Assembly (NCBI GenBank): GCA_044341025.1
Contig: JBIISM010000016.1
Location: forward strand, 1 to 45,532
DNA: 45,532 nucleotides
Reading direction: 5' to 3'
Origin: JABMMZ01 sp044341025
Lineage (GTDB): Bacteria > Bacteroidota > Bacteroidia > NS11-12g > UBA955
A program made the translations under genes and the position numbers. The notes below the pieces were generated by a model that saw only the letters and a program-made list of their open reading frames with translations, searched no databases and had not been told where the DNA came from. This document shows positions 32,777 to 41,525 of this stretch, piece by piece; within the stretch, counting starts at the first letter, position 1, and every line of letters starts with the position of its first letter.

Positions 32777-35700
32777 TTAGAAGAAGAACTTAGCACCTAA
32801 GTACATAAGTCTTGGAGTTTGATAATTAAATGGACTGTTTACAGCTGTCTTGTAGTAGAAACTATAAGCCTCAGCGCTTAGTTGGTTGGCCAGGGCTTGT
32901 TGACCTTTTGGTGAATTCAAGAATCCATCATCGTCTGTTGCTCCTGTGTATGGGTTAACTGCATAAACAATTCTGGTGTTAAACAAGTTGGTTACATAGT
33001 AATACACTTGAACATAGCCCGTTTTGTCTTTGCCATCTTTGGTTTTCCAGCTTAAAGCAATGTCTTTTTGAATGTTTAAATTCACGTTCAATTGCCAAGG
33101 CAAGCGCGATCCGAATGGCGTACCTTTAATTGGCGCTCTGTCAACAGAACCTAATTGAACGGGTTGTGAAGTTGCTGTGTATGGCAAACCAGAGGTTGCC
33201 GTAAATACTGTGTTGAAGTTGGTGTTAGAGAAGATCTTTGTTTTTCCAACGATCGGGCCTTTGTAAGCCCTTTTGGCTTTGTCTTTACCAATGCCTTTGC
33301 CGTCGAAGAATTCCCAGTTGAAAATCGCTTTAAATTGGTGGCGGATATCCAAATCACCCAATGGGAACAATGATCTTAAGTTTGGTTGGTTACTTGCAAT
33401 CAAAGCACGTTGAGAATTGATGTTAGAACCTGTACCATCTGCAAACTGCAAGGTATAGTTACCAGACAATGAGATGTTGTTTTCTGATTTGTAGTTCAAC
33501 TCCATAATCAAACCTTTTACTGTACTAAAATCTAAGTTGTTGTATGAGATATAGGTAATAGGGTAAGCATTGTTGTATTGGAAAGCAGAGATGTCATTTT
33601 TAGTCTCTCTGTAATAAGAGATGATGTTGAATTGAGCATTCTTGCTTAACTCTTGTTTGAAACCAATTTGGTAATCGGTGGTCAATCTTGAGGTCATTGC
33701 TGGGTTGTTGATCGCATTGGTTGATTTTTGTGTTAAGAACACATAGTCATCAATGGTGGTGTTGTTAGCAGATGGTCTTTGAGCCAATACGTCGTATGAA
33801 GCGTAGAACAAGCTGGTTTTATTTAAAGGGAATTTAAAGAAAATACGTGGAAGGATATTCACTTTAGGCTTATAGTCTGTAAATGAATTTGCAGTTACCT
33901 CCGTTTGGTTAGGATCTACCAAGTAAGGTGCAATTTTACCATTAGAGGTTCTGTTTGCAATTAAATCTGGAGAAGACAATTGGGTACCATTTTCATCGTA
34001 CCAAGTATTGTCTTTTCTGTAACCCAATATCTTTCTAGGGTTTTTAACATCATCAACATAAACTGCATAATCAGAACCGATGTTTGAAGGGTGAGCCACA
34101 CGGTTGCCTTCAATTTCAGTTACCTCACCTGCTTGTTTAATTGGGTATAAAGAGTAAGCATCTTTTAACACCAATTGGTTGGCATCATAACGCTCAATAC
34201 GCAAGCCCAATCTGAATTCTAGATCTTTAAAGAAGAATTGGTCTTGGAACCATGCTGCAGTATATATAGGCATGAAAGCGCCAATGCTGCGTTTTGTTTT
34301 GTCTTGTAAGAAATCGTTTACATCCGGACGGCCACGCAATTTATTGCCTAGGTGGTCGTAACCTTGGTAAGCAACAATTGCACTACCGTTGTTTAACAAC
34401 TCATCTGCACTGAACATATTGATGTTGAAATCAGAAGGCTTATAAGAGTTAACATCCAAAAAGGTTGTTGCTGATATCTTTTTGCCGTAAACATCGGTAG
34501 CACCTTCGGCAATTAATTTGTTTCTGAAGTTTTTATCGAAGGTGGATTGTTTTGACGTATTAACCAAACGGTTGTAGCGGATAGTATCTTGGAATACACC
34601 GTTGGCATCATAAGACAAAATTGGATTGGATTTGTCTAACTCGGCAATATGGCTATTTGCGTATTGGTACATTAAACGCCATAAGTTTGTAGCGCCTACA
34701 CTGTATCCTCTTGATACCGATTGTTCGTAAGACAAACCGAATTGTAGCTTATGGCCAGAAGATGATTTTTTAGCTGAATTCAAAGGACCTTTAACCTCTG
34801 TTTCGCCCATAGCGAATAAGGTGTATCTTTCATTTTGAGATTTGCTGTAACCTGCCAATGGCGTTCCTGGTGTGTTCCATAAAGAGTAGATGTTGTTAGG
34901 ACTGTATCCGTTTAACAAACCTAAACCTTGTAGAATTTGTGCATCGTTTGTGATGTTGGCTCCAAAGTCAGAATACTTATCGTATAAAGACTGTGTGTAG
35001 TTGCCTCTAACTGTATTAATATCCGCCTGCGTAAAACGAATGGCTGTATCCCTAAAACCTGTTTGTTCCCAGAAGTTTCTTAAGAAAACTGTGTCACCGT
35101 TTTGATCTACAAATCTTCTTGATTGACCCGTTGGGTTGTTCAAATTGCCATAGTAACTGTAGAAGTTGGTTGGATAGTGTTTGAACTGTCCAATGTAACC
35201 ATAGTCAAACAAATTGTCACGGTGGACTGCGTCTTGTGACTTGCCCCAAGTTGATTGGTAGTCAAAACGCAAGGTAAAGAAGGTATTGTTTAAGGTTGTT
35301 TTGGTGGCCTTCGCTAAAGAGTCAGGGCCTTTGAATGATTGTGTGTATTTGATGTAACCCAAAGCATAGGTGCTGCTTGACATTGGATTGTTCTTGTGTG
35401 CCATGATGTTGTTGCCACCATTGACACTGTTGCTGTATGCAAAGTTACCAAATGCAGTTAAAGTTGCATATTGACTGAGTCTGAAGTCGAATTTCGCTTG
35501 GGCTGAAGAATTCAATGCGTATACATTTGGTCTCACTTTTACCTTGTTGTAATCGTTTTCAGTCAGGTAGTTTGCTGAGTGCACAAATCCACCATCCGTA
35601 TTGATTAACAAAGGATTCTTTTCGATATTGGCCAACACATCGTCTTTGATTACATAATAACCAACGTAAGAAGGGTTAGGCTCACGAACGTATGAGAAGT

Positions 35701-36577
35701 TACCGGCAATGTTCATTGCGGCAATTGGAATTTTTTTAATTTTACTTTTACCAGTCTTGTAATCTGGATTTGTCTTAAATAGAATAGGTGCGGCATAGAA
35801 TCCTTCGATCAAATTGTTGTGGTAAGGATTAAACATGCTGCTGCTTCTTACTTCAATACTGGCCGCTTTTCTGGTGGATATAGATCCCCCTTTGGTGGTA
35901 ATTGAAATACCCAAACCGGTAAAGTCACCATACTGAGCAGGGATACCCGCTTGCATAATATCCACTTGGCTACCAAAAGCTTGCGACAATGATGCGTTTT
36001 GAACACGAACACCATCGATATACGTTGCGTTACCATCTGTTCTAGTACCTCTGTTTGACAAACCACTTGGGCCACTGTTAACACCGCCACTCAAGGCAGC
36101 AAAACCACCCATATTTCTGATACCCGTTTTTTGAGCGTCAGATAATTTTTTGGTTGTGGTTGTTCCACCGTCAGAAACTTTGGTCTTGGTTCCACCAACT
36201 ATAACATTACCCTTGTCTTGAACTTTGGTTACCAAACTGATGTTTAAGACCTGACCCTCAATCGAAATATTCATCGACTCAGATTCGTAGCCTGCATAAC
36301 CTCTGCCTTCTGCAATTGGAATGGCCTTAACCGTAATTGAGTACAATCCAACGGGCAAGTTACTAAACGAGTATTCACCATTGATCTCAGACTTAACCAT
36401 TCTGACAGAATCTTCGTTTTCGTCTCTCAAAATGACAGGAACGTTTGCAATCGGACGATTGTCTCTGTAAACGGTTCCACGGATAAAGCCAGTGTTGGAT
36501 TGAGCGTATCCTGCAAGGAACGACCCAAATGCCAAAAAGGCTAGTAACGCGGACTTAAGTGTAAACTTTATATTCAT
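32777..36577 (-). CDS. TonB-dependent receptor with carboxypeptidase-regulatory-like domain
   Basis: 1266 residues: signal peptide 1-25 (AGYA|Q), carboxypeptidase-regulatory-like domain about 28-118 (RGTVYRDNRPIANVPVIL, then INGEYSFSNLPVGLYSI), a plug domain about 150-235 containing SNRGTRTDGNATYIDGVRV and DFTGLGISITTKGG, then a large beta-barrel ending in an aromatic strand (YLGAKFFF). It fits the outer-membrane TonB-dependent family, but no SusD-like lipoprotein follows, so it is not a standard glycan-uptake SusC. Instead it leads an operon with a secreted 1317-residue protein and a PorV-like barrel. The ligand is unknown. A promoter with -33 TTG and a near-consensus -7 box lies about 30 nt upstream. 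Confidence 0.9.
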   Translation of the reverse strand: MNIKFTLKSALLAFLAFGSFLAGYAQSNTGFIRGTVYRDNRPIANVPVILRDENEDSVRMVKSEINGEYSFSNLPVGLYSITVKAIPIAEGRGYAGYESESMNISIEGQVLNISLVTKVQDKGNVIVGGTKTKVSDGGTTTTKKLSDAQKTGIRNMGGFAALSGGVNSGPSGLSNRGTRTDGNATYIDGVRVQNASLSQAFGSQVDIMQAGIPAQYGDFTGLGISITTKGGSISTRKAASIEVRSSSMFNPYHNNLIEGFYAAPILFKTNPDYKTGKSKIKKIPIAAMNIAGNFSYVREPNPSYVGYYVIKDDVLANIEKNPLLINTDGGFVHSANYLTENDYNKVKVRPNVYALNSSAQAKFDFRLSQYATLTAFGNFAYSNSVNGGNNIMAHKNNPMSSSTYALGYIKYTQSFKGPDSLAKATKTTLNNTFFTLRFDYQSTWGKSQDAVHRDNLFDYGYIGQFKHYPTNFYSYYGNLNNPTGQSRRFVDQNGDTVFLRNFWEQTGFRDTAIRFTQADINTVRGNYTQSLYDKYSDFGANITNDAQILQGLGLLNGYSPNNIYSLWNTPGTPLAGYSKSQNERYTLFAMGETEVKGPLNSAKKSSSGHKLQFGLSYEQSVSRGYSVGATNLWRLMYQYANSHIAELDKSNPILSYDANGVFQDTIRYNRLVNTSKQSTFDKNFRNKLIAEGATDVYGKKISATTFLDVNSYKPSDFNINMFSADELLNNGSAIVAYQGYDHLGNKLRGRPDVNDFLQDKTKRSIGAFMPIYTAAWFQDQFFFKDLEFRLGLRIERYDANQLVLKDAYSLYPIKQAGEVTEIEGNRVAHPSNIGSDYAVYVDDVKNPRKILGYRKDNTWYDENGTQLSSPDLIANRTSNGKIAPYLVDPNQTEVTANSFTDYKPKVNILPRIFFKFPLNKTSLFYASYDVLAQRPSANNTTIDDYVFLTQKSTNAINNPAMTSRLTTDYQIGFKQELSKNAQFNIISYYRETKNDISAFQYNNAYPITYISYNNLDFSTVKGLIMELNYKSENNISLSGNYTLQFADGTGSNINSQRALIASNQPNLRSLFPLGDLDIRHQFKAIFNWEFFDGKGIGKDKAKRAYKGPIVGKTKIFSNTNFNTVFTATSGLPYTATSQPVQLGSVDRAPIKGTPFGSRLPWQLNVNLNIQKDIALSWKTKDGKDKTGYVQVYYYVTNLFNTRIVYAVNPYTGATDDDGFLNSPKGQQALANQLSAEAYSFYYKTAVNSPFNYQTPRLMYLGAKFFF

Positions 36578-36608
36578 ATTTATTTTTTTACAATAACAAC
36601 TTTTATTT

Positions 36609-36637
36609 CAATATTATAGGGTCGAAAAGTGAGGCAA
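36609..36637 (-). promoter_or_regulatory. candidate promoter of the receptor/secreted-protein/PorV operon
   Basis: On the minus strand a TTG (36637-36635) and TAATATTG (36616-36609, one mismatch to TAnnTTTG) are separated by 18 bp. The predicted leader to the ATG at 36577 is about 25 nt. Confidence 0.5.
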
Positions 36638-36671
36638 TTTCACTATTTTTTTTTTATAAATCAACATTCAT

Positions 36672-37628
36672 CTAAATAATTTTTGCTTTCGTCGTATATT
36701 CTATAATTTTATTGGCCAGGACATCTGCAATCTTCTTGTAACTTTCTGTCGTCCATCCAGCAACATGGGGCGTTATAATAACCTGATTACTAGCTGTTAA
36801 ATTGGCAAACAAAACCCGCTCTTTATCCGTCCAAGACGCCAAATTTTCGTTCTCCAAGACATCCGTTCCGAAGCTTTTTATTTTTCCACTAATTATACCA
36901 AGATGTACATCTTCCAAGCTGCAAATACCGCCACGGGCTGTATTCAGAATGCATACTCCAGTTTTCATTTTAGCAATCAAATCCTTGTTCACCATGGCTT
37001 TAGTCTCCTGGGTAAGTGGCACATGAAAGCTAATGATGTCAGCGGTTTGGAGCAATTCATCCAAACCAAGGGCCTTCGCATTTGGCGACTCCACAACTTT
37101 GTATTTATCGTAAGCCACAACATTGGCATCAAAACCTGAGAGTTTCTTGGCAAAAGCAGAACCGGCATTTCCAAACCCAATGATACCAATGGTTTTTGAC
37201 CCAATTTCCGAACCTCTGTTGGCTTCCCGATTCCAGTGTCCATTTTTAACTTCATCAAACGATTGGCTAATTTTATGGTTCAGATTCAACAAAAGTCCTA
37301 TGGCATGCTCTGCAACGGCATCTCTATTTCCTTCTGGCGCATTGAGCAGGGTGATGTGTTGCGCAGCAGCAAAAACCTCATCGATATTGTCCATCCCAGC
37401 TCCACCCCTAGCGATGCATTTCAAATTGGGCAAATCCGCCAAAAGGCTTGAGGTAAAATTAATTTTACTTCGAACTGCCACAATTTCGGCAGATTGTAAA
37501 TGCTTAAAATCGGCGCTGATATTGAAGTCGGGCTTATAATTGACACTCAGACCTTGATCCAGCAGATTCTGAACAAAACAGGGATGAAAATCATCAATGA
37601 CTAAAATTGATTCCGAATTAGAATTCAT
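36672..37628 (-). CDS. D-isomer-specific 2-hydroxyacid dehydrogenase (phosphoglycerate dehydrogenase-like)
   Basis: 318 residues from ATG 37628; the 51 codons upstream encode a hydrophobic stretch without family similarity. The Rossmann loop is GFGNAG (151-156) with Asp174 as the likely NAD ribose ligand. The catalytic set is visible: Arg232 in NTARGG, an acidic residue in DVLENE and His288 in TPHVAGWT. The size matches short phosphoglycerate dehydrogenases without an ACT domain, which make 3-phosphohydroxypyruvate for serine synthesis, but other hydroxyacid substrates are possible, so no gene symbol is given. No serC neighbour is present. A GC-rich inverted repeat lies directly in front of the start codon. 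Confidence 0.85.
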   Translation of the reverse strand: MNSNSESILVIDDFHPCFVQNLLDQGLSVNYKPDFNISADFKHLQSAEIVAVRSKINFTSSLLADLPNLKCIARGGAGMDNIDEVFAAAQHITLLNAPEGNRDAVAEHAIGLLLNLNHKISQSFDEVKNGHWNREANRGSEIGSKTIGIIGFGNAGSAFAKKLSGFDANVVAYDKYKVVESPNAKALGLDELLQTADIISFHVPLTQETKAMVNKDLIAKMKTGVCILNTARGGICSLEDVHLGIISGKIKSFGTDVLENENLASWTDKERVLFANLTASNQVIITPHVAGWTTESYKKIADVLANKIIEYTTKAKII

Positions 37629-37630
37629 TG

Positions 37631-37702
37631 TAGGGCGGGCATTTAATAAAAGGCAAAATAACAATACTTTATTGAATAAAAAAACACACATATCCCGCCC
37701 TA
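37631..37702. repeat. GC-rich inverted repeat in front of the dehydrogenase gene
   Basis: TAGGGCGGG (37631-37639) and CCCGCCCTA (37694-37702) are perfect 9-bp arms. Inside them ATTTAATAAA (37641-37650) and TTTATTGAAT (37669-37678) pair with one mismatch. The outer arm ends 3 nt before the ATG at 37628. This could be a leader hairpin or a short palindromic insertion. Confidence 0.6.
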
Positions 37703-38210
37703 TAATGAACTTGATCAACACAAACACAATCGTAAAACACAGCATGAACATTTGATAACAGTTTTCTAAATTCTTTGACAAAACCCAGCTTCATTTTGCT
37801 GCAAATAATTTTCTTATATTTTACAAAAGAGTATAAATAAGCCAATTAAAATTTATGAAGCACCCAATTCATTAACACTTAAAAACCTTGGTCTTAAAAA
37901 TACAGCTTTTAATGCAAATGCGCAGATCTGAATTTGATGCAAGCATTTAAAAACAATCAAAACCGCTTTGCTTTGATCATGCACTCTGAATTTGAATGTC
38001 TTCAAAATCAACTGCGCCGGTCTGCTATCAAAACGGCAAAAGACTGGATCTTTTCCACAAAAGTCCATTTTTGTAGAAACCTTACTAGTGTGGCATTTAA
38101 AAACAAGAACATTCTTTTGTTTTAGATGTAGTCCAAAACAAATTCGAAATACAAATCGAAAAGCTATGCGGGCATCGAAAACCGAAATAAGCGGGTTTAT
38201 CAACAAAAAA
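37703..38210. other. about 500 bp without a recognisable gene
   Basis: Reading frames of up to 117 codons exist on both strands here, but none has a plausible protein composition, a start context or any familiar motif. The only repeats seen are two copies of CTGAATTTGA (37927-37936 and 37985-37994). It could be a decayed gene or a long regulatory region for the divergent neighbours. Confidence 0.5.
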
Positions 38211-38258
38211 TGTAGTAAAAAATCGAACCCATACCTATTTTACTACATATATTTGTAG
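38211..38258 (+). promoter_or_regulatory. promoter with operator-like inverted repeats
   Basis: TGTAGTAAAA (38211-38220) and TTTTACTACA (38238-38247) form a perfect 10-bp inverted repeat with a 17-bp spacer. A -7 box TATATTTG (38248-38255) follows without a gap. The overlapping CTACA-TATATT-TGTAG (38243-38258) forms a second inverted pair around the -7 box. The layout suggests a repressor site over the promoter of the gene at 38325; the regulator is unknown. Confidence 0.55.
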
Positions 38259-38324
38259 AATTAATCGATTCCAAAGGCAACCTTTTGAAGGAATCACCGT
38301 CATAGTTATAAATAGCTTCTGAAA

Positions 38325-38699
38325 ATGAATTCACAAACAAACAAACAAGCGCTAAAAGCCAACTCTGTTTTTCTGCATTCTCAACGTGGAATTGAATTAG
38401 ACGCCTTGTTCGGCCCGCGCAGCATGGATGCACAAACCCATGCAGGCTTAACCCTTTCTTTAGAAATCTCACTTTACGCACTGTTTGGCAGTTTTATAAC
38501 GGTAATGATTTTGTTGCCAAGCCAAGTTGACAACATTCAAGCAATGTTTCCAAGCACGGTATTGACCGACCCAATTGGTTTTGTGCTTAGGATCAAAATG
38601 ACGCTTTTTGTCGCCGCTTTAGTTCCCTTGTTTTGGGCCCTACACCTAAGCAGCAAGCGTTTAAAAGGCAGCCTTTTTGCAAGAAGACTAAAGGGTTAA
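38325..38699 (+). CDS. small membrane protein of unknown function
   Basis: 124 residues. A soluble N-terminus (1-45) is followed by two hydrophobic segments, about 46-66 (LEISLYALFGSFITVMI) and 85-108 (IGFVLRIKMTLFVAALVPLF), joined by a short loop, and a basic C-terminus (KRLKGSLFARRLKG), which suggests both ends are cytoplasmic. I do not recognise the family. It is placed here as real because of the plausible topology, the ATG start and the promoter with operator-like repeats about 65 nt upstream. The next gene starts 132 nt downstream on the same strand. A competing minus-strand frame over the same region has no such support. Confidence 0.55.
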   Translation: MNSQTNKQALKANSVFLHSQRGIELDALFGPRSMDAQTHAGLTLSLEISLYALFGSFITVMILLPSQVDNIQAMFPSTVLTDPIGFVLRIKMTLFVAALVPLFWALHLSSKRLKGSLFARRLKG

Positions 38700-38831
38700 T
38701 AATAGCCTTTAGTTTTTTGTAATTCTCGAGGGTTTGAATGAACAAGCTCAATATCGGGTTTTTCCAACAAATTGATTGCCTTGCCAGCCATATTGTTTGA
38801 ATAATTGTTTATTTTCCCCGACTCAATCCCC

Positions 38832-39863
38832 ATGCCTAAAAACTTAATCGACCTGCGCAGCGACACCGTTACCCGCCCAACGCCAGCAATGTTAGAAGCC
38901 ATGGTGCATGCACCTGTTGGTGACGATGTATTTGGCGAAGATCCAAGCATCAATGCACTGCAAGAATACGCTGCCAATTTATTTGGCATGGAAGCCGCAC
39001 TTTTTTGCAGCAGTGGTACCCAAACCAATCAGATTGCCATCAAAGTTCATACCCAGCCTGGCGATGAGGTAATATGCGATGCGCTTTCACACATCTATTT
39101 GTACGAAGGTGGCGGCATTGCCTCAAACAGCGGCGCTTCGGTGCGGCTTATTCAAGGGCATTACGGCCGTTTTACGGCCCAGGATGTACGCAAAAATATT
39201 AACGACGACAATGTACACTATCCAGCTTCCCGCTTGGTAAGCATCGAAAACACAGTTAATAAAGGTGGCGGCGCTTGCTGGGACTTTGAAGAACTTAAAG
39301 CCATCAAAGCCGTTTGCACAGAAAACAAATTGGCTTTTCACCTAGATGGGGCGCGTTTGTTTAACGCCCTGGTAGCAAAAAACGAAACAGCAAAACAATA
39401 CGGCGGGCTGTTTGACACCATTTCAATTTGCTTGAGCAAAGGACTGGGCGCCCCAGTAGGGTCATTGTTATTAGGCAGCAAAGAACACCTATACAAAGCA
39501 CGCAGAATTCGCAAAGCAATGGGTGGAGGCATGCGACAAGCCGGATTTATAGCCGCCGCTGGTTTGTACGCCTTGCAAAACAATATAGAACGCTTGGCCC
39601 AAGACCACCGCAATGCACAACAAGTTGAACAGGTATTAAACAGGGCCAATTGGATTGAAAAAGTTTACCCTGTAGAAACCAATATTGTCATTTTTCAGGT
39701 GCACCCACAATTTGCCCCCTCAACCCTAATTCAAAAATTGGAGGAGGCAGGCATAAAAGCCATCAGCATGGGCGGACAATTGCTGCGCTTCGTGTTTCAC
39801 CTCGAACAAAGCCAAGAAGACCTCTCCAAACTGTGTGAAACTTTAGAAAAGATTAAGCTGTAG
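38832..39863 (+). CDS. ltaE: low-specificity threonine aldolase
   Basis: 343 residues of the PLP fold-type I beta-eliminating aldolase family, which cleaves threonine and allo-threonine to glycine and acetaldehyde. The opening MPKNLIDLRSDTVTRPTPAM is the family start, so ATG 38832 is chosen over an upstream in-frame TTG at 38805. Other signatures: GDDVFGEDP, SGTQTNQIAI (phosphate loop), His86 in DALSHIYLYEGGG (stacks on the PLP ring), LDGARLFNA (Asp172 to the pyridine N) and the PLP lysine Lys203 in CLSKGLGAPVGS. With the dehydrogenase upstream on the other strand it suggests local glycine/serine metabolism, though nothing shows joint control. Confidence 0.93.
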   Translation: MPKNLIDLRSDTVTRPTPAMLEAMVHAPVGDDVFGEDPSINALQEYAANLFGMEAALFCSSGTQTNQIAIKVHTQPGDEVICDALSHIYLYEGGGIASNSGASVRLIQGHYGRFTAQDVRKNINDDNVHYPASRLVSIENTVNKGGGACWDFEELKAIKAVCTENKLAFHLDGARLFNALVAKNETAKQYGGLFDTISICLSKGLGAPVGSLLLGSKEHLYKARRIRKAMGGGMRQAGFIAAAGLYALQNNIERLAQDHRNAQQVEQVLNRANWIEKVYPVETNIVIFQVHPQFAPSTLIQKLEEAGIKAISMGGQLLRFVFHLEQSQEDLSKLCETLEKIKL

Positions 39864-39865
39864 CA

Positions 39866-40119
39866 ACCCATTTCCAAGCATCCGCTATTGCCCATATTTG
39901 TTTTGCTTGTTTTACAAATGTGCCTGTTGAGCTTGCGCTGCTCCGCCAACAAGCACAAGCAAAACCAAAGCGCAACAACACATGGGGCTCACGCTGCTGC
40001 TTGGGGTAGGCATTTGGTCCTGACGCACATTGATCCTAAATTTAAAAATTGACAAGATGGTTTTTTAATCAACATGCCTATTTAATGCACAAATTTCAGT
40101 TAACTTGCCCAGCGATTAA
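39866..40119. other. 254-bp intergenic segment with a nested inverted repeat
   Basis: GTTTTGCTTG (39900-39909) and CAAGCAAAAC (39956-39965) form a perfect 10-bp inverted repeat. The 46-nt loop is itself rich in GC and has short pairs such as TGTTG/CAACA. A second GC-rich patch (CTCACGCTGCTGCTTGGGG, near 39988-40006) follows. Near the next gene TTAACTTGCC (40097-40106) is a weak -7 candidate. No coding frame is seen. Confidence 0.5.
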
Positions 40120-41331
40120 ATGGAAGAAAAAAAACCGTTTTCATACCGCCTACTCAGCAATACCGCCTTCCATGTTTTGGTGGCAATTATAGCAGGTATT
40201 TACCTAGGCCATTTCTACCCAAAGACAGCGGTTAAAATGGAGATTATTGGCAAAACATTTGTCGACATCATCAAGGTTTTTATTGGTCCAATTATTTTTC
40301 TCACCATTGTTTTAGGCATTAGCCGCGTTGGCAGCATGAAAAAAGTGGGCCGCATTGGTGTTAAGTCTTTGCTCTATTTTGAAGTGGTTACCACCTTTGC
40401 TTTAATTCTTGGCGTTTTGGTGGCCTATATTTTCGAACCCGGCAACATCGACATGAGCGGCTTAAGCGCAGCCGATGCCTCAACGTTCACCAAAGGCGCC
40501 AAACCATTTTCATGGAAAGGTTTTTTCCTCTCCAACTTTACCCTTCAAGTATTGCTCTTGGCGCTGATTAGCGGCATAGCCCTTACGGTTTTAAAACAAA
40601 AAGAGAAGGCAATTCGCTTTTTGGACAAAACAGCCTTTGTTGTTTTCAAAGGCTTAAAATATGTAATGTACCTGGCGCCCATTGGCGCATTCGGAGGGAT
40701 GGCCTTCGCCATAGGCAAGTTCGGACTAAGCACCCTTATACCACTGGGCAAGCTGATGCTTTGCGTCTACCTTACCATGGCCTTGTTTATTTTCTTGGTA
40801 TTGGGCAGTATTATGCGCTACTACAAGCTCAGTCTGACTAAATTTTTAAAGAAAATAAAGGAAGAAATTCTCATCGTATTGGCAACCTCTTCGTCAGAAG
40901 CCGCGCTTCCATCGATTATGAAAAAAATGGAAAAAATGGGCTGCAGCAAACCAGTTGTTGGCCTTGTCATTCCAACGGGTTACTCTTTTAACTTAGATGG
41001 CACCTCCATCTATTTATCTATGTCGGTATTGTTCATTGCCCAACTGTACAAAGTTGAGCTTGGTGTGTTTGAACTCCTCAGCATTATAGGCATACTAATG
41101 ATTACCTCAAAAGGGGCAGCAGGGGTTACTGGCAGCGGCTTTATTGTGCTGGCCTCTACCCTCACGGCGCTTCACCGCATACCTGTCGAAGGCCTGGCCT
41201 TCCTATTGGGCGTCGACAAATTTATGAGCGAAGCCCGCGCCATCACCAACCTCATCGGCAATGGTGTTGCTACCTTGGTTATTGCAAAAAGTGAGGGAGA
41301 AACAGAATTTGAGGGTTTGGAGAGGGATTAA
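40120..41331 (+). CDS. dicarboxylate/amino acid:cation symporter (DAACS family, GltP/DctA-like)
   Basis: 403 residues with about eight transmembrane helices and two re-entrant hairpins, as in Na+/H+-glutamate or C4-dicarboxylate symporters. The first hairpin carries the serine-rich TSSSEAALPSIMKKMEKMG; transmembrane helix 7 carries IPTGYSFNLDGTSIY (equivalent of the NMDGT cation site, here NLDGT); the second hairpin carries SKGAAGVTGSGFIVL. An Asp in VDKFMSEARAITNLIGN (helix 8) binds substrate amino or carboxyl groups. Substrate, glutamate/aspartate versus succinate/fumarate, cannot be settled by eye. Start ATG 40120. A terminator lies about 120 nt past the stop. Confidence 0.93.
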   Translation: MEEKKPFSYRLLSNTAFHVLVAIIAGIYLGHFYPKTAVKMEIIGKTFVDIIKVFIGPIIFLTIVLGISRVGSMKKVGRIGVKSLLYFEVVTTFALILGVLVAYIFEPGNIDMSGLSAADASTFTKGAKPFSWKGFFLSNFTLQVLLLALISGIALTVLKQKEKAIRFLDKTAFVVFKGLKYVMYLAPIGAFGGMAFAIGKFGLSTLIPLGKLMLCVYLTMALFIFLVLGSIMRYYKLSLTKFLKKIKEEILIVLATSSSEAALPSIMKKMEKMGCSKPVVGLVIPTGYSFNLDGTSIYLSMSVLFIAQLYKVELGVFELLSIIGILMITSKGAAGVTGSGFIVLASTLTALHRIPVEGLAFLLGVDKFMSEARAITNLIGNGVATLVIAKSEGETEFEGLERD

Positions 41332-41450
41332 AGACCTCTGCAGCGGGCTGAAGCTCAAGGCCCTAAGGTTTTAGTTTGCATTTAAAATTCGTTGTTCTAA
41401 GGTTTTACCCCATCCGACAAAAACCACTTTAATCCAGTGCTTAAAAACAC

Positions 41451-41481
41451 AAAAGGGCAAACTTTCGCTTACCCTTTTTTT
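41451..41481 (+). terminator. intrinsic terminator downstream of the symporter gene
   Basis: AAAAGGGCAA (41451-41460) pairs with TTACCCTTTT (41469-41478) with one mismatch around an 8-nt loop, and the T-tract continues to 41481. It closes the symporter transcript and insulates the receiver-domain gene downstream. Confidence 0.7.
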
Positions 41482-41525
41482 ACACAAATACACAAAAGAT
41501 CTTTATAGTTATTTAAAACTAAATA

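Noticed and set aside
28080..36090. Reading frames of 60-102 codons opposite or overlapping the PorV/secreted-protein/receptor genes
   Set aside because: Out-of-frame or antisense shadows of long genes with signal peptides and domain matches.
37853..38258. 117-codon minus and 88-codon plus frames in the gap upstream of the small membrane protein
   Set aside because: Both have odd composition, no motif and mutual overlap; the plus-strand one also runs over the operator-like promoter.
38696..39028. 110-codon minus-strand frame overlapping the start of threonine aldolase
   Set aside because: It overlaps a gene with unmistakable PLP-enzyme motifs and has no support of its own.
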